Shown piece after piece: positions 1-6,500 of a stretch of 8,042 bases of DNA. How positions within the stretch are numbered: position 1 is the first letter of the stretch; every line of letters starts with the position of its first letter. The notes below the pieces were generated by a model that saw nothing but the letters and a program-made list of their open reading frames with translations, searched no databases and was not told the DNA's origin. The stretch comes from an uncultured Clostridia bacterium. GTDB taxonomy: Bacteria; Bacillota; Clostridia; Christensenellales; Borkfalkiaceae. A program made the position numbers and the translations under genes. The stretch is taken from assembly GCA_947174175.1 (NCBI GenBank), contig CAMWHW010000039.1, forward strand, positions 1 through 8,042, written 5' to 3'.

Positions 1-935
1 AGATACGCAACGGTCATGTTGCCCGCCTTGTCGTACTTGAAGCTGGTTTCGTCGCACTCGTAGCCGCGCATCTTCAACTGATATACGGCGCGCTTAACCG
101 AGTTGGTGGATACCGCTATGTGCCCCATATCACCCTTGAAAGGCGCCTTCATGCACTCAACGTACGTCGAAGCGAATACCGAGCTGTTGCCCACCTTCTT
201 GGTAAAGCCGAAAGCGTTATCGAACTTATCCGCAACGCTCTCCGCCTCCTCGGGGTTTGCGCAGTTGATGCCGACGTGCACCATCTTGAAGCCGAGCATC
301 TTGTCGATAGCCTCGCGGCAGAGCGCGGTTATGCCCGCCCAGTCCTCTTCCTCCAAAAGCTTGGAAGGAACTATCCAGCTGCCGCCGCAGCATACGATTT
401 TGTTATATGCAAGGTAGGTGTTGAGGTTATCCGCCGTAACGCCGCCCGTGGGCATAAAGCGCATCGTGGTGTAAGGGCCGCAGACCGACTTTATGTAGGG
501 AAGTCCGCCCGCCTGCTCCGCGGGGAAGAACTTTGCAAAGTCCAGTCCGAGTTCCAGAGCCTGCTCGATCTCGCTTGCCGAGGAAAGACCGGGCGCGAAG
601 GGAATACCCTTATCCAGGCAGTGCTTTACCACCTTGGGGTTGAGTCCGGGAGCCACGCAGAACTTTGCGCCCGCCTTGTAAGCGGCGTCAGCCTGCTCGC
701 AGGTTAAAACCGTGCCCGCTCCGACTAACATGTCGGGATAAGCTTCGGTCATAGCCTTGATTACCTGGTCGGCGCCCTTTGCGCGGAAGGTAACCTCCGC
801 ACAGTTAATTCCGCCGTCACGCAGAGCCTTTGCAAGCTGCTTTGCGTTTTCGACCTTGTCGAGCTTGATTACGGGGACGATACCCACGTTACCCAGCTCT
901 TCAACCAAATTGTCCAACTTTTGTTTAATGGTCAT
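1..935 (-). CDS. eda: KDPG/KHG aldolase with C-terminal VOC domain (3' end outside window)
   Basis: The first ~210 residues are a class I 2-keto-3-deoxy-6-phosphogluconate / 4-hydroxy-2-oxoglutarate aldolase, a cytosolic TIM-barrel enzyme that splits KDPG into pyruvate and glyceraldehyde-3-phosphate (or KHG into pyruvate and glyoxylate). Seen directly: GIVPVIKL at 18-25, the catalytic Glu47 in AEVTFR, VGAGTVLT at 71-78, the Schiff-base Lys135 in AKFFPAE, PTGGV at 162-166 and CGGSWIVP at 182-189, in the same order as E. coli Eda. The usual enzyme stops near residue 213. Here the frame continues for at least 98 residues into a VOC-like segment (KMVHVGINC at 217-225, YVECMK at 258-263, GHIAVST at 271-277). 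His220, Glu260 and His272 sit where glyoxalase-type metal ligands are expected. The start at 935 is supported by AAGGAG at 941-946, five bases upstream. The gene follows its own promoter and the SPFH terminator, so it is a separate unit. No gluconate kinase or dehydratase is visible, and they could lie beyond the left edge. The aldolase assignment is firm; the role of the VOC part is unknown. Confidence 0.93.
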   Translation of the reverse strand, partial: MTIKQKLDNLVEELGNVGIVPVIKLDKVENAKQLAKALRDGGINCAEVTFRAKGADQVIKAMTEAYPDMLVGAGTVLTCEQADAAYKAGAKFCVAPGLNPKVVKHCLDKGIPFAPGLSSASEIEQALELGLDFAKFFPAEQAGGLPYIKSVCGPYTTMRFMPTGGVTADNLNTYLAYNKIVCCGGSWIVPSKLLEEEDWAGITALCREAIDKMLGFKMVHVGINCANPEEAESVADKFDNAFGFTKKVGNSSVFASTYVECMKAPFKGDMGHIAVSTNSVKRAVYQLKMRGYECDETSFKYDKAGNMTVAY

Positions 936-983
936 TTTTTCTCCTTTACGCGCGCGCAATGCACAACATAATCTTACGCATTA

Positions 984-1013
984 ATTATAGTCCCTTTGCC
1001 CCTTTGCCGTCCA
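984..1013 (-). promoter_or_regulatory. Putative sigma-A promoter of the aldolase gene
   Basis: On the minus strand a perfect TATAAT (984-989) lies 18 bases downstream of TGGACG (1008-1013), a 4/6 match to TTGACA. This predicts a transcript starting near 977 and a leader of about 40 bases before the AAGGAG ribosome site. It lies downstream of the SPFH terminator, as an independent promoter should. The -10 element is convincing; the -35 is weak, which could mean an activator is needed. Nearly all of the spacer is a tandem repeat. Confidence 0.6.
993..1008 (-). repeat. Tandem 8-base repeat in the promoter spacer
   Basis: Two exact, adjacent copies of GGCAAAGG (read on the minus strand) fill 16 bases between the -10 and -35 elements of the aldolase promoter; the last base overlaps the -35. 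Possible roles are an operator for a regulator that reads half-sites 8 bp apart, or chance. Gain or loss of one copy would change the 18-base spacer to a non-functional length. Confidence 0.55.
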
Positions 1014-1025
1014 TATACAAAACGG

Positions 1026-1039
1026 ATATATTAATATAT
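1026..1039. promoter_or_regulatory. 14-bp AT-only perfect palindrome upstream of the aldolase promoter
   Basis: ATATATTAATATAT is a perfect 14-bp palindrome. It begins 12 bases upstream of the putative -35 element and is centred about 55 bases before the predicted transcript start. It could be an UP element or a regulator site. AT-only palindromes also arise easily by chance in AT-rich intergenic DNA, so function is only an inference. Confidence 0.3.
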
Positions 1040-1064
1040 TTTTAGGACATAATACATTTTTGAC

Positions 1065-1092
1065 AAAAAAAGGCAGAGCGTTGCGCCCTGCC
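1065..1092 (-). terminator. Intrinsic terminator after the SPFH gene
   Basis: Read on the minus strand, GGCAGGGC (1085-1092) pairs with GCTCTGCC (1072-1079) to give an 8-bp stem with one G-U pair. The loop is five bases, and seven T follow directly (1065-1071). It begins 18 bases after the SPFH stop codon and has the full form of a rho-independent terminator. Confidence 0.93.
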
Positions 1093-1110
1093 CTATGTTT
1101 TTATTGAGTT

Positions 1111-2223
1111 TTACGGCTGTACGGGAATCATCAGATTGGAGCCGTCGGCAACCACCTGGGGAAGCTTGCCGTCCCACTTTGCAAGATATTCGAGGTACTG
1201 CATATGGCTTACCAGAAGCTTTCTGCCCGCCTCGTCGCTGCCCCACTCTACCGCGTAGCTGGTAATCACGCCTTCCTCGTCCTTGTTTTCGGTTACCGCG
1301 TAGCCGAGGGTGCGCGCGATTTCGACGATTTTAATCTGCGTTGCGTAAGCTTCCGCCTGGGCAATGAGTTTCTGCGCCGAAGCGTCGCCTTCCGCCGCCG
1401 CTATTCTTGCCTTTGCTTCGGCTTCCGCAATCTGCAATTTAGCCTCCGCTTCAATGGTGGCAACCTTTGCCGCCGCCTCCGCTTCTATTCTCGCCTTTTC
1501 CGCTTCGTATTCGGCTTTAAGCTGTTCCTGCTCTGCAATCATCTTATCCTCGACCGTCTTTTCGAAAGCGTCCGAGAAATCTATGTTGGTAAGAACGACC
1601 GTGTTTATGGTTACGAAATAATTGTTGTCTATCGCCGCCTTAACGGTGCTTTCAACGTCGGGGGAAATGCTTGCGCGCGTCTTGATTATGTCCATTGCGG
1701 AGTGCGCGGAAAGCACTGATTTCGCCTTTTCGATAGTTACGCTTTCGATACGGTTGGAAAGCGTTTCAAGCTTGCCGTAGTTGGTTGCGATTTCAATCGC
1801 CTTGCCGCTGTCAATCTGATACTGAACGGTCATAAGTATGTCCATCGTCTGCGCGTCGCTGGAATAAGCCGTGGTTTTAATGTCCAGATTCTGCACCTTG
1901 GCGTCGTATCTGTCGTACGACTCGGTTATCCAGAAATCGAAGTAGGTGCCCGCCGTTCTTACGTTCTGCGCCTTGCCCATGTGCTTTACCACCGCAACTT
2001 CGCCCGCCTGCACGGTGTGGAAGCTGAACGGTATGAAAAGAAACAGTATGAACGAGAGCGCCGCCGCGCCCAGCGACAGACCGCATGCAAGCGGTTTTTT
2101 GGAAACCCTTTTCCTGCCCGCGGGGGCAAAGATTCTTACGCCCGAAGCAAACATAAAGCCAAGCAGTATGCAGGCAATAGTTGCAAGCACGAAGATAACG
2201 CCTAAAATAATTCCTATTGTCAT
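1111..2223 (-). CDS. SPFH-domain (prohibitin/flotillin-like) membrane protein
   Basis: A 370-residue protein of the SPFH superfamily (stomatin, prohibitin, flotillin, HflK/C). These proteins oligomerise on membranes and are thought to scaffold membrane microdomains or regulate membrane proteases. Seen directly: hydrophobic segment 1 at about 3-27, a basic loop (GRKRVSKKP at 36-44), hydrophobic segment 2 at about 48-68, then an SPFH domain at about 72-235 that opens with TVQAGEVAVVKHMGK. A long charged Ala/Glu/Lys helix at about 222-298 is probably a coiled coil. The C-terminal domain ends in KWDGKLPQVV, an ending I associate with bacterial prohibitin-family proteins. The start at 2223 has AGGAG at 2231-2235, seven bases upstream. 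The gene is monocistronic, with its own promoter and a terminator on each side. No NfeD-type partner lies next to it, unlike many bacterial flotillins. The family is certain; the cellular role and topology are inferred. Two N-terminal hydrophobic segments predict that the SPFH domain follows the second helix. Confidence 0.9.
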   Translation of the reverse strand: MTIGIILGVIFVLATIACILLGFMFASGVRIFAPAGRKRVSKKPLACGLSLGAAALSFILFLFIPFSFHTVQAGEVAVVKHMGKAQNVRTAGTYFDFWITESYDRYDAKVQNLDIKTTAYSSDAQTMDILMTVQYQIDSGKAIEIATNYGKLETLSNRIESVTIEKAKSVLSAHSAMDIIKTRASISPDVESTVKAAIDNNYFVTINTVVLTNIDFSDAFEKTVEDKMIAEQEQLKAEYEAEKARIEAEAAAKVATIEAEAKLQIAEAEAKARIAAAEGDASAQKLIAQAEAYATQIKIVEIARTLGYAVTENKDEEGVITSYAVEWGSDEAGRKLLVSHMQYLEYLAKWDGKLPQVVADGSNLMIPVQP

Positions 2224-2240
2224 ATCAGTTCTCCTATGAT

Positions 2241-2253
2241 TTTTTACAAGAAA
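2241..2253 (-). repeat. 13-bp direct repeat, copy 1, over the SPFH transcript start
   Basis: TTTCTTGTAAAAA (minus strand) covers the predicted transcription start, immediately downstream of TATAAT. An identical copy lies at 2300-2312. The element has partial dyad symmetry (TTTnTnnnAnAAA), as operators often do. A protein bound here would block RNA polymerase. Confidence 0.6.
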
Positions 2254-2283
2254 ATTATATCACTTGAAACGACGACAAGTCAA
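2254..2283 (-). promoter_or_regulatory. Sigma-A promoter of the SPFH gene
   Basis: On the minus strand TTGACT (2278-2283, 5/6 consensus) is followed after 18 bases by a perfect TATAAT (2254-2259). The predicted start of transcription is near 2247, about 24 bases ahead of the ATG at 2223, with AGGAG in between. It lies just downstream of the trxA terminator, so the SPFH gene can be expressed independently of the hslVU-hisS-trxA run. The sequence does not resemble a SigW promoter, which drives some Bacillus flotillin genes. Confidence 0.88.
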
Positions 2284-2299
2284 TAAAGGAATTATGCAG

Positions 2300-2312
2300 T
2301 TTTTACAAGAAA
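2300..2312 (-). repeat. 13-bp direct repeat, copy 2, upstream of the SPFH -35 element
   Basis: This is the second exact copy of TTTCTTGTAAAAA, in the same orientation, 59 bases from the first and 16 bases upstream of the -35 element. The two copies bracket the promoter. Read as a pair they suggest two operator sites. Shared AT-richness is the alternative explanation. Confidence 0.6.
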
Positions 2313-2334
2313 TGCGCAGCTTTTGAAATTTATT

Positions 2335-2369
2335 AAAAAACGACCGCGCAGCTTTTCGCCGCGCGGTCG
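2335..2369 (-). terminator. Strong intrinsic terminator after trxA
   Basis: Read on the minus strand, CGACCGCGC (2361-2369) pairs perfectly with GCGCGGTCG (2341-2349). The stem extends inward by a G-U pair and two G-C pairs to 12 bp, around a GAAAA loop (2353-2357). Six T follow at 2335-2340. It begins 14 bases after the trxA stop and marks the end of the long run of genes that starts to the right. Confidence 0.96.
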
Positions 2370-2383
2370 CGTTAAACTTCTTA

Positions 2384-2698
2384 TTAAATACAGCCTTCGA
2401 TAAATTCCTCGGTTTCGGACTGAGGCGTAAAGCCGAGAGATTTTTCCACCAGCTCGCCGTTTTTAAATACCGCGACGAGAGGAATACTCATAACGCCGTA
2501 GCGCGAAGCAAGCTCTATATTTTCGTCGACGTCCACCTTTACGAACTTAGCTTTGTCGCCGAACTTTTCGCTGCACTTTTCCATTACGGGCGCAAGCATC
2601 TTGCAGGGACCGCACCACGTTGCGTAAAAGTCGCACACCACGGGCGTATCGCCGTCTATAAGTTTATCGAATTGTTCCTTGTTTACTTTTTCAACCAT
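2384..2698 (-). CDS. trxA: Thioredoxin
   Basis: A 104-residue single-domain thioredoxin, the normal length for the family. It is a cytosolic protein that reduces disulfides in substrate proteins using electrons from thioredoxin reductase. Seen directly: the active site WCGPC at 28-32 with redox Cys29 and Cys32, the buried acidic residue Asp23 in the CDFYATWCGPC context, KVDVDEN at 54-60, and the cis-proline Pro73 in SIPLVAVF. There are additional cysteines at 22, 42 and 103, and Cys103 is the penultimate residue. These are not part of the core mechanism. The start at 2698 has GAGGA at 2706-2710, seven bases upstream; this ribosome site abuts the hisS stop codon, and the genes are 12 bases apart, so the two are co-transcribed. 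It is the last gene before the strong terminator. No thioredoxin reductase gene is visible here. Confidence 0.97.
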   Translation of the reverse strand: MVEKVNKEQFDKLIDGDTPVVCDFYATWCGPCKMLAPVMEKCSEKFGDKAKFVKVDVDENIELASRYGVMSIPLVAVFKNGELVEKSLGFTPQSETEEFIEGCI

Positions 2699-2710
2699 AT
2701 TTTCGTCCTC

Positions 2711-3967
2711 TTATTTATTATCCCTCAGAAAGCCGTAAATATCCGCGAACGCCGTCAAAAATGTCTGCCCGTCGCTCATACGCTTTAAATTGCACGCGCC
2801 GCTTTGCATTTCGCTTTCGCCGATAACCGCGGTATATTTCGCGCCCAGCTTGTCCGCGTACTTGAACTGCGCTTTAACCGAACGCGACATATGGTCGCAC
2901 TCCGCGCTCACGCCTTTAAGCCTTAAAGAGTTTGCGATTTCGAACGCCTTCAAGCGCGTACTATCGTCCATACCCGCAAGATATATTTGCGGCGCGGAAG
3001 GTTCGGGGAACACAACCGACGTGTTTTCCATAAGCAGAATAAGCCTTTCCAGCCCCGCGGCAAAACCGATTGCGGGAACGTTGCCGCCGCCCAGTTCGGA
3101 AATAAGTCCGTCGTATCTGCCGCCGCCGCACACCGTGCCCTGCGCGCCTATGGAAGTCGAAACGAATTCGAATACCGTGCGCGAATAGTAGTCCAGCCCC
3201 CTCACTATGTCGGGGTTGACCGTATAATCTACGCCGAGTGCCGAAAGATAGCCCTTGACTTTTTCGAAGTGCGCCGCGCAGTCGGGGCAGAGATAGTCTA
3301 AAATTTTGGGTGCTTTCGCCGTGATTTTTTTGCACCCCTCTTCCTTGCAGTCAATCATGCGCAGGGGGTTCTTGTCAAACCTCTCCCTGCACGTCGCGCA
3401 CATATTATCAAGGTGCGGACGGAAATATTCCTTTAACGCCTTATTGTATTCGGCGCGGCAGGTCTTGCAGCCAATCGAATTTATTTCCAGGCGAGTATCC
3501 TTTATGCCCAGTTTATCGAGGAAGGTAGAAGCCGCGAAAATTACTTCCGCGTCGGTATCGGGTTCGGGCGAACCGAACACCTCTATGCCGAACTGGTGGA
3601 ACTCCCTCAGCCTGCCCGCCTGCGGTCTTTCGTAGCGGTAGCAAGGCGTTATGTAAAAAGACTTTAATGGCAGCGGCGAATTGACCAGCCCGTTTTCTAT
3701 AAACGAGCGCGCAACTCCCGCGGTGCCCTCGGGCTTTAAGGTTATACTTCTGCCGCCCTTGTCCTCGAAGGTATACATCTCCTTGGTGACGACGTCCGTC
3801 GTCTCGCCAACGCCGCGCTGAAAAAGCTCCGTATGCTCGAATACGGGCGTGCGGATTTCCTTTAAATTGAAAACTTTTGCGACCTCTCTCGCCGTGCCTT
3901 CGACGAACTGCCACTTATAACTTTGTTCGGGCAAAACGTCCTTTGTGCCCTTGGGTACGTTAATCAT
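2711..3967 (-). CDS. hisS: Histidyl-tRNA synthetase
   Basis: A 418-residue class II aminoacyl-tRNA synthetase that attaches histidine to tRNA-His in the cytosol, essential for translation. Seen directly: the N-terminal VPKGTKDVLP at 4-13, motif 2 around RYERPQAGRLREF at 111-123, the histidine-specific RGLDYYSRTVFEF at 256-268, CGGGRYDGL at 280-288, and motif 3 GFAAGLERL at 301-309. A C-terminal anticodon-binding domain spans about 325-415. The insertion domain holds eight cysteines in four pairs (167/170, 190/193, 207/212, 227/230), likely a structural metal site; this form is familiar in some Firmicutes. The length is typical, and it is the catalytic synthetase rather than the HisZ paralogue because the histidine-binding motifs are intact. 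The start overlaps the stop of the upstream Sel1 gene in ATGA (four bases), with GAGGA at 3974-3978, which implies translational coupling. trxA follows after 12 bases. Confidence 0.98.
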   Translation of the reverse strand: MINVPKGTKDVLPEQSYKWQFVEGTAREVAKVFNLKEIRTPVFEHTELFQRGVGETTDVVTKEMYTFEDKGGRSITLKPEGTAGVARSFIENGLVNSPLPLKSFYITPCYRYERPQAGRLREFHQFGIEVFGSPEPDTDAEVIFAASTFLDKLGIKDTRLEINSIGCKTCRAEYNKALKEYFRPHLDNMCATCRERFDKNPLRMIDCKEEGCKKITAKAPKILDYLCPDCAAHFEKVKGYLSALGVDYTVNPDIVRGLDYYSRTVFEFVSTSIGAQGTVCGGGRYDGLISELGGGNVPAIGFAAGLERLILLMENTSVVFPEPSAPQIYLAGMDDSTRLKAFEIANSLRLKGVSAECDHMSRSVKAQFKYADKLGAKYTAVIGESEMQSGACNLKRMSDGQTFLTAFADIYGFLRDNK

Positions 3968-5160
3968 AAATCATCCTCGTTTATTACGCCGGAGCGGTAA
4001 AGCTCGAAAAGCTTATACTCTGCGTCTTTACTTGCAACGTTACCATAGGTAGCCTCTTTACGAGCTGCCTTTTTAAGATAAGCAACGGCAGTTTTCAAAT
4101 CCTTTTTTACGCCGTCGCCTTCCAGATAGCACAGCCCCAGCGCATACTGGGCGCGGCTTTCAAATCTTTCTACCCGGGTATAAAGCTTTATGCCCTTTTT
4201 CTTATCCTGCGCAACCCCCGTGCCTTCCATATAGCACTTTCCGCAAAGATACGTGCCGTATAGCGAACCTTTTTCGTGCGCCTTTTTAAACCACTCGAAA
4301 GCCTGCTTTTCGTCCTTTTCCACGCCCTCGCCGTTCAGATACATCTCGCCGACGTAGCAGGCGGCGTTTTCTTTGCCGTGCTCAAACGCGCGCTTATACC
4401 AGTACATAGACTGTTCGTAGTCGAACGTTTCGTCATCCCTTTCATAGGAATGAAAGTAAATAGCCAGATTGATTTCCGCCTCGGCGTAGTTTTGCTCGGC
4501 GGCTTTTAAAAGCATTTTCTTTTCGGACTCGACGTCGTCCTTGAAAGCGTAAATATCCGCCGCCTCCACCATAGCTTCCGCGTCGCCGCCGTCGGCGGCT
4601 TTCAGATACCATTCCAGCGCTTTTTTGTTGCTGTCTTTTTCGTAGTAGTAATAATTTCCCAAAAGCCTCTGCGCAACAGCATTGCCGTTTTCCGCATAGG
4701 GTTTTATTACGCTTACTGCTTTTTCTATATCCTTTTTTATTTCGGGAGCGCCGCCGTGCGAACCGTAATGATACAGCTTGTACAGTTCTTCCAGCGCTTT
4801 TCCGTCGCCTTTATCCGCCGCATGCGTAAGCAGCTGAACCGCCAGCACGTTATCTTTATTTTTCTGGTGGATACCCCACTCGCGGACGGCGGGAATATAG
4901 TCCTTTTCCGCCGCGGTGCGCATAAAATTTTCCCAACGGTAAAAATCGGTGGGTATATTGTATTTGCCCACAAGCTTGCACGCCCTTTGGTACAGCTCCT
5001 CCGCCGTAAGCGTTTTACACAGCTCGTCGGTTTCCCTGTCGGTTGCATTTAAATTATTGTTTCCGCCGCCGTTCTTTTTGGTGCCAAGTCCCCTGATAAG
5101 ACAGACTATAACGGCAATAAAAATCACCACGAAAAAGACGACGGCAAAATTCTTTAACAT
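3964..5160 (-). CDS. Membrane-anchored Sel1-repeat protein
   Basis: A 398-residue protein with one N-terminal hydrophobic segment (about 5-23), followed by an Arg/Lys/Gly/Asn-rich linker and then a long alpha-helical repeat region. From about 89 to the end it reads as eight or nine Sel1-like (TPR-related) repeats of 32-40 residues. The clearest are at about 266-299 (VGEMYLNGEGVEKD), 302-334 (CGKCYMEGTGVAQD) and 336-369 (LGLCYLEGDGVKKD); earlier ones are more divergent. Sel1 repeats form solenoids that bind other proteins, so an adaptor role at the membrane is likely. The partner is unknown. The hydrophobic start lacks a lipoprotein cysteine pattern and could be an uncleaved signal anchor. The start codon lies three bases after the hslU stop, and no good Shine-Dalgarno sequence precedes it, so it is probably translated by ribosomes finishing hslU. 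It overlaps hisS by four bases. The fold is certain, the function is not. Confidence 0.87.
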   Translation of the reverse strand: MLKNFAVVFFVVIFIAVIVCLIRGLGTKKNGGGNNNLNATDRETDELCKTLTAEELYQRACKLVGKYNIPTDFYRWENFMRTAAEKDYIPAVREWGIHQKNKDNVLAVQLLTHAADKGDGKALEELYKLYHYGSHGGAPEIKKDIEKAVSVIKPYAENGNAVAQRLLGNYYYYEKDSNKKALEWYLKAADGGDAEAMVEAADIYAFKDDVESEKKMLLKAAEQNYAEAEINLAIYFHSYERDDETFDYEQSMYWYKRAFEHGKENAACYVGEMYLNGEGVEKDEKQAFEWFKKAHEKGSLYGTYLCGKCYMEGTGVAQDKKKGIKLYTRVERFESRAQYALGLCYLEGDGVKKDLKTAVAYLKKAARKEATYGNVASKDAEYKLFELYRSGVINEDDL

Positions 5161-5163
5161 ATA

Positions 5164-6474
5164 TTACAGAACGTACTTCTTCAAATCGCGGTTTTTGGAA
5201 ATGTTTTCAAGGTGCTCCTCAACGTACTTCTCGTTGACTTCCACCGTGATTACGGGATAGTCGTTGCCGCCCGCGTTGAACGAGATATCTTCCAGAAGAT
5301 ATTCCATAACCGTGTGCAGACGCCTTGCGCCTATGTCCTCCGCCGTCGCGTTGCAAAGCTCCGCAATCTCCGCGATTTTTTCAATGGCGTCGGGCTTGAA
5401 CTGCAAGTCGATATTGTCCACTTTAAGCAGCGCCGCGTACTGCGTCGTTATTGCGTTCTGCGGCTGGGTGAGAATGTTTATAAAGTCCTGCTTGGTAAGG
5501 CTCTTCAACTCCACCTGAATGGGGAATCTGCCCTGCAATTCGGGAATCAGATCTTCCACCTTGGAAACGTGAAACGCGCCCGCCGCAATGAAGAGAATAT
5601 AGTCGGTGCGGATGGGACCGTACTTGGTCATAACCGTACAGCCCTCGACTATGGGCAGTATGTCGCGCTGAACGCCCTCGCGCGAAACGTCCGCGCCCTG
5701 GTTGCCCTTGCCCGCTATCTTGTCGATTTCGTCAATGAATATTATGCCGTCGTTTTCGGCACGGCGTATAGCTTCCGCGTTTACCGCGTCGTTATCGATA
5801 AGCTTATCCGCCTCCTCTGCAATGAGAAGATTTTTAGCTTCCTTAACGGATACCTTGCGCTTTTTCTTTCTGTCCATGCCCAGTCCGCTGAATATGGAGC
5901 CCAAATCGATTGCCGCGCCCTGTCCGGGGGAAAGCTCCAAAGGCTTGGGGTTGTCCGCAACTTCCAGCTCGATAACCGTGTTGTCGTACTTGCCCGCGTG
6001 TATGCCGTCCACAAGGTTCTGTTCGAAAACTTCCTTGGACGTTTCGCCGCGCTCCGCCTTCATACTTTCGGCAAGCACCTTGGCTATTTTGCGCTCGGCA
6101 ACGGCGGTCGCCTTATAGCTGACCTCCTGCGTCTTTTCCTCCTTGACGAGGCGTATCGCGCACTCCGCAAGGTCGCGCACCATGCTCTCGACGTCCCTGC
6201 CGACGTAGCCCACTTCGGTGTACTTGGTGGCTTCCACTTTTAAGAAGGGCGCCTTTACAAGCCTTGCAAGCCTGCGCGCGATTTCGGTTTTACCGACGCC
6301 CGTGGGTCCCTTCATAATAATGTTCTTGGGCGTTACTTCGTCCTGCATTTCGGGCGAAAGCTGCGAACGGCGGTAACGGTTTCTGAGCGCTATCGCAACC
6401 GCCTTTTTGGCCTCATCCTGCCCTATGATATATTTATTGAGTTCGTGTACGATTTGCTTGGGTGTCAGATCCAT
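5164..6474 (-). CDS. hslU: HslU (ClpY/CodX), AAA+ unfoldase of the HslUV protease
   Basis: A 436-residue AAA+ ATPase that forms a hexameric ring, unfolds proteins and feeds them into the HslV peptidase in the cytosol. Seen directly: N-terminal TPKQIVHELNKYIIGQD at 4-20, Walker A GPTGVGKT at 56-63, pore loop GYVG at 89-92, an intermediate (I) domain at about 110-240, Walker B IIFIDEID at 244-251, Arg316 in GRFPI (the arginine-finger position), and sensor 2 GARRLHT at 382-388. The last residues, DLKKYVL, keep the hydrophobic tail that docks into pockets of HslV, so the protein looks complete and active. The length is close to the E. coli protein (443). The start at 6474 is preceded by GAGGT at 6483-6487, eight bases upstream. 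It is separated from hslV by a membrane-protein gene, whereas the two are usually adjacent. It is followed three bases later by the Sel1-repeat gene. Confidence 0.98.
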   Translation of the reverse strand: MDLTPKQIVHELNKYIIGQDEAKKAVAIALRNRYRRSQLSPEMQDEVTPKNIIMKGPTGVGKTEIARRLARLVKAPFLKVEATKYTEVGYVGRDVESMVRDLAECAIRLVKEEKTQEVSYKATAVAERKIAKVLAESMKAERGETSKEVFEQNLVDGIHAGKYDNTVIELEVADNPKPLELSPGQGAAIDLGSIFSGLGMDRKKKRKVSVKEAKNLLIAEEADKLIDNDAVNAEAIRRAENDGIIFIDEIDKIAGKGNQGADVSREGVQRDILPIVEGCTVMTKYGPIRTDYILFIAAGAFHVSKVEDLIPELQGRFPIQVELKSLTKQDFINILTQPQNAITTQYAALLKVDNIDLQFKPDAIEKIAEIAELCNATAEDIGARRLHTVMEYLLEDISFNAGGNDYPVITVEVNEKYVEEHLENISKNRDLKKYVL

Positions 6475-6500
6475 TTTAGATTACCTCGTTAATGCAAATT

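Noticed and set aside
120..707. A 195-codon open frame on the plus strand antisense to the aldolase gene
   Set aside because: The minus strand encodes clear aldolase motifs over the same bases; the plus-strand product resembles nothing I know.
1363..1510. Repetitive Ala/Glu codon runs in the SPFH gene that look like a DNA repeat
   Set aside because: These reflect the charged helical (coiled-coil) stretch at about residues 238-290; the DNA copies are not exact repeats.
1204..1719. A 171-codon plus-strand open frame opposite the SPFH coiled-coil region
   Set aside because: Its Arg/Phe/Leu-rich composition is what the reverse complement of Ala/Glu/Lys-rich codons gives; no independent support.
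3513..3914. A 133-codon minus-strand frame inside hisS in another register
   Set aside because: The hisS frame over these bases holds conserved synthetase motifs; the other frame is Arg/Gly-rich shadow.
5212..6243. A 343-codon open frame on the plus strand inside hslU
   Set aside because: It is fully antisense to a well-conserved hslU gene, shows no recognisable domain and arises from the codon bias of hslU.
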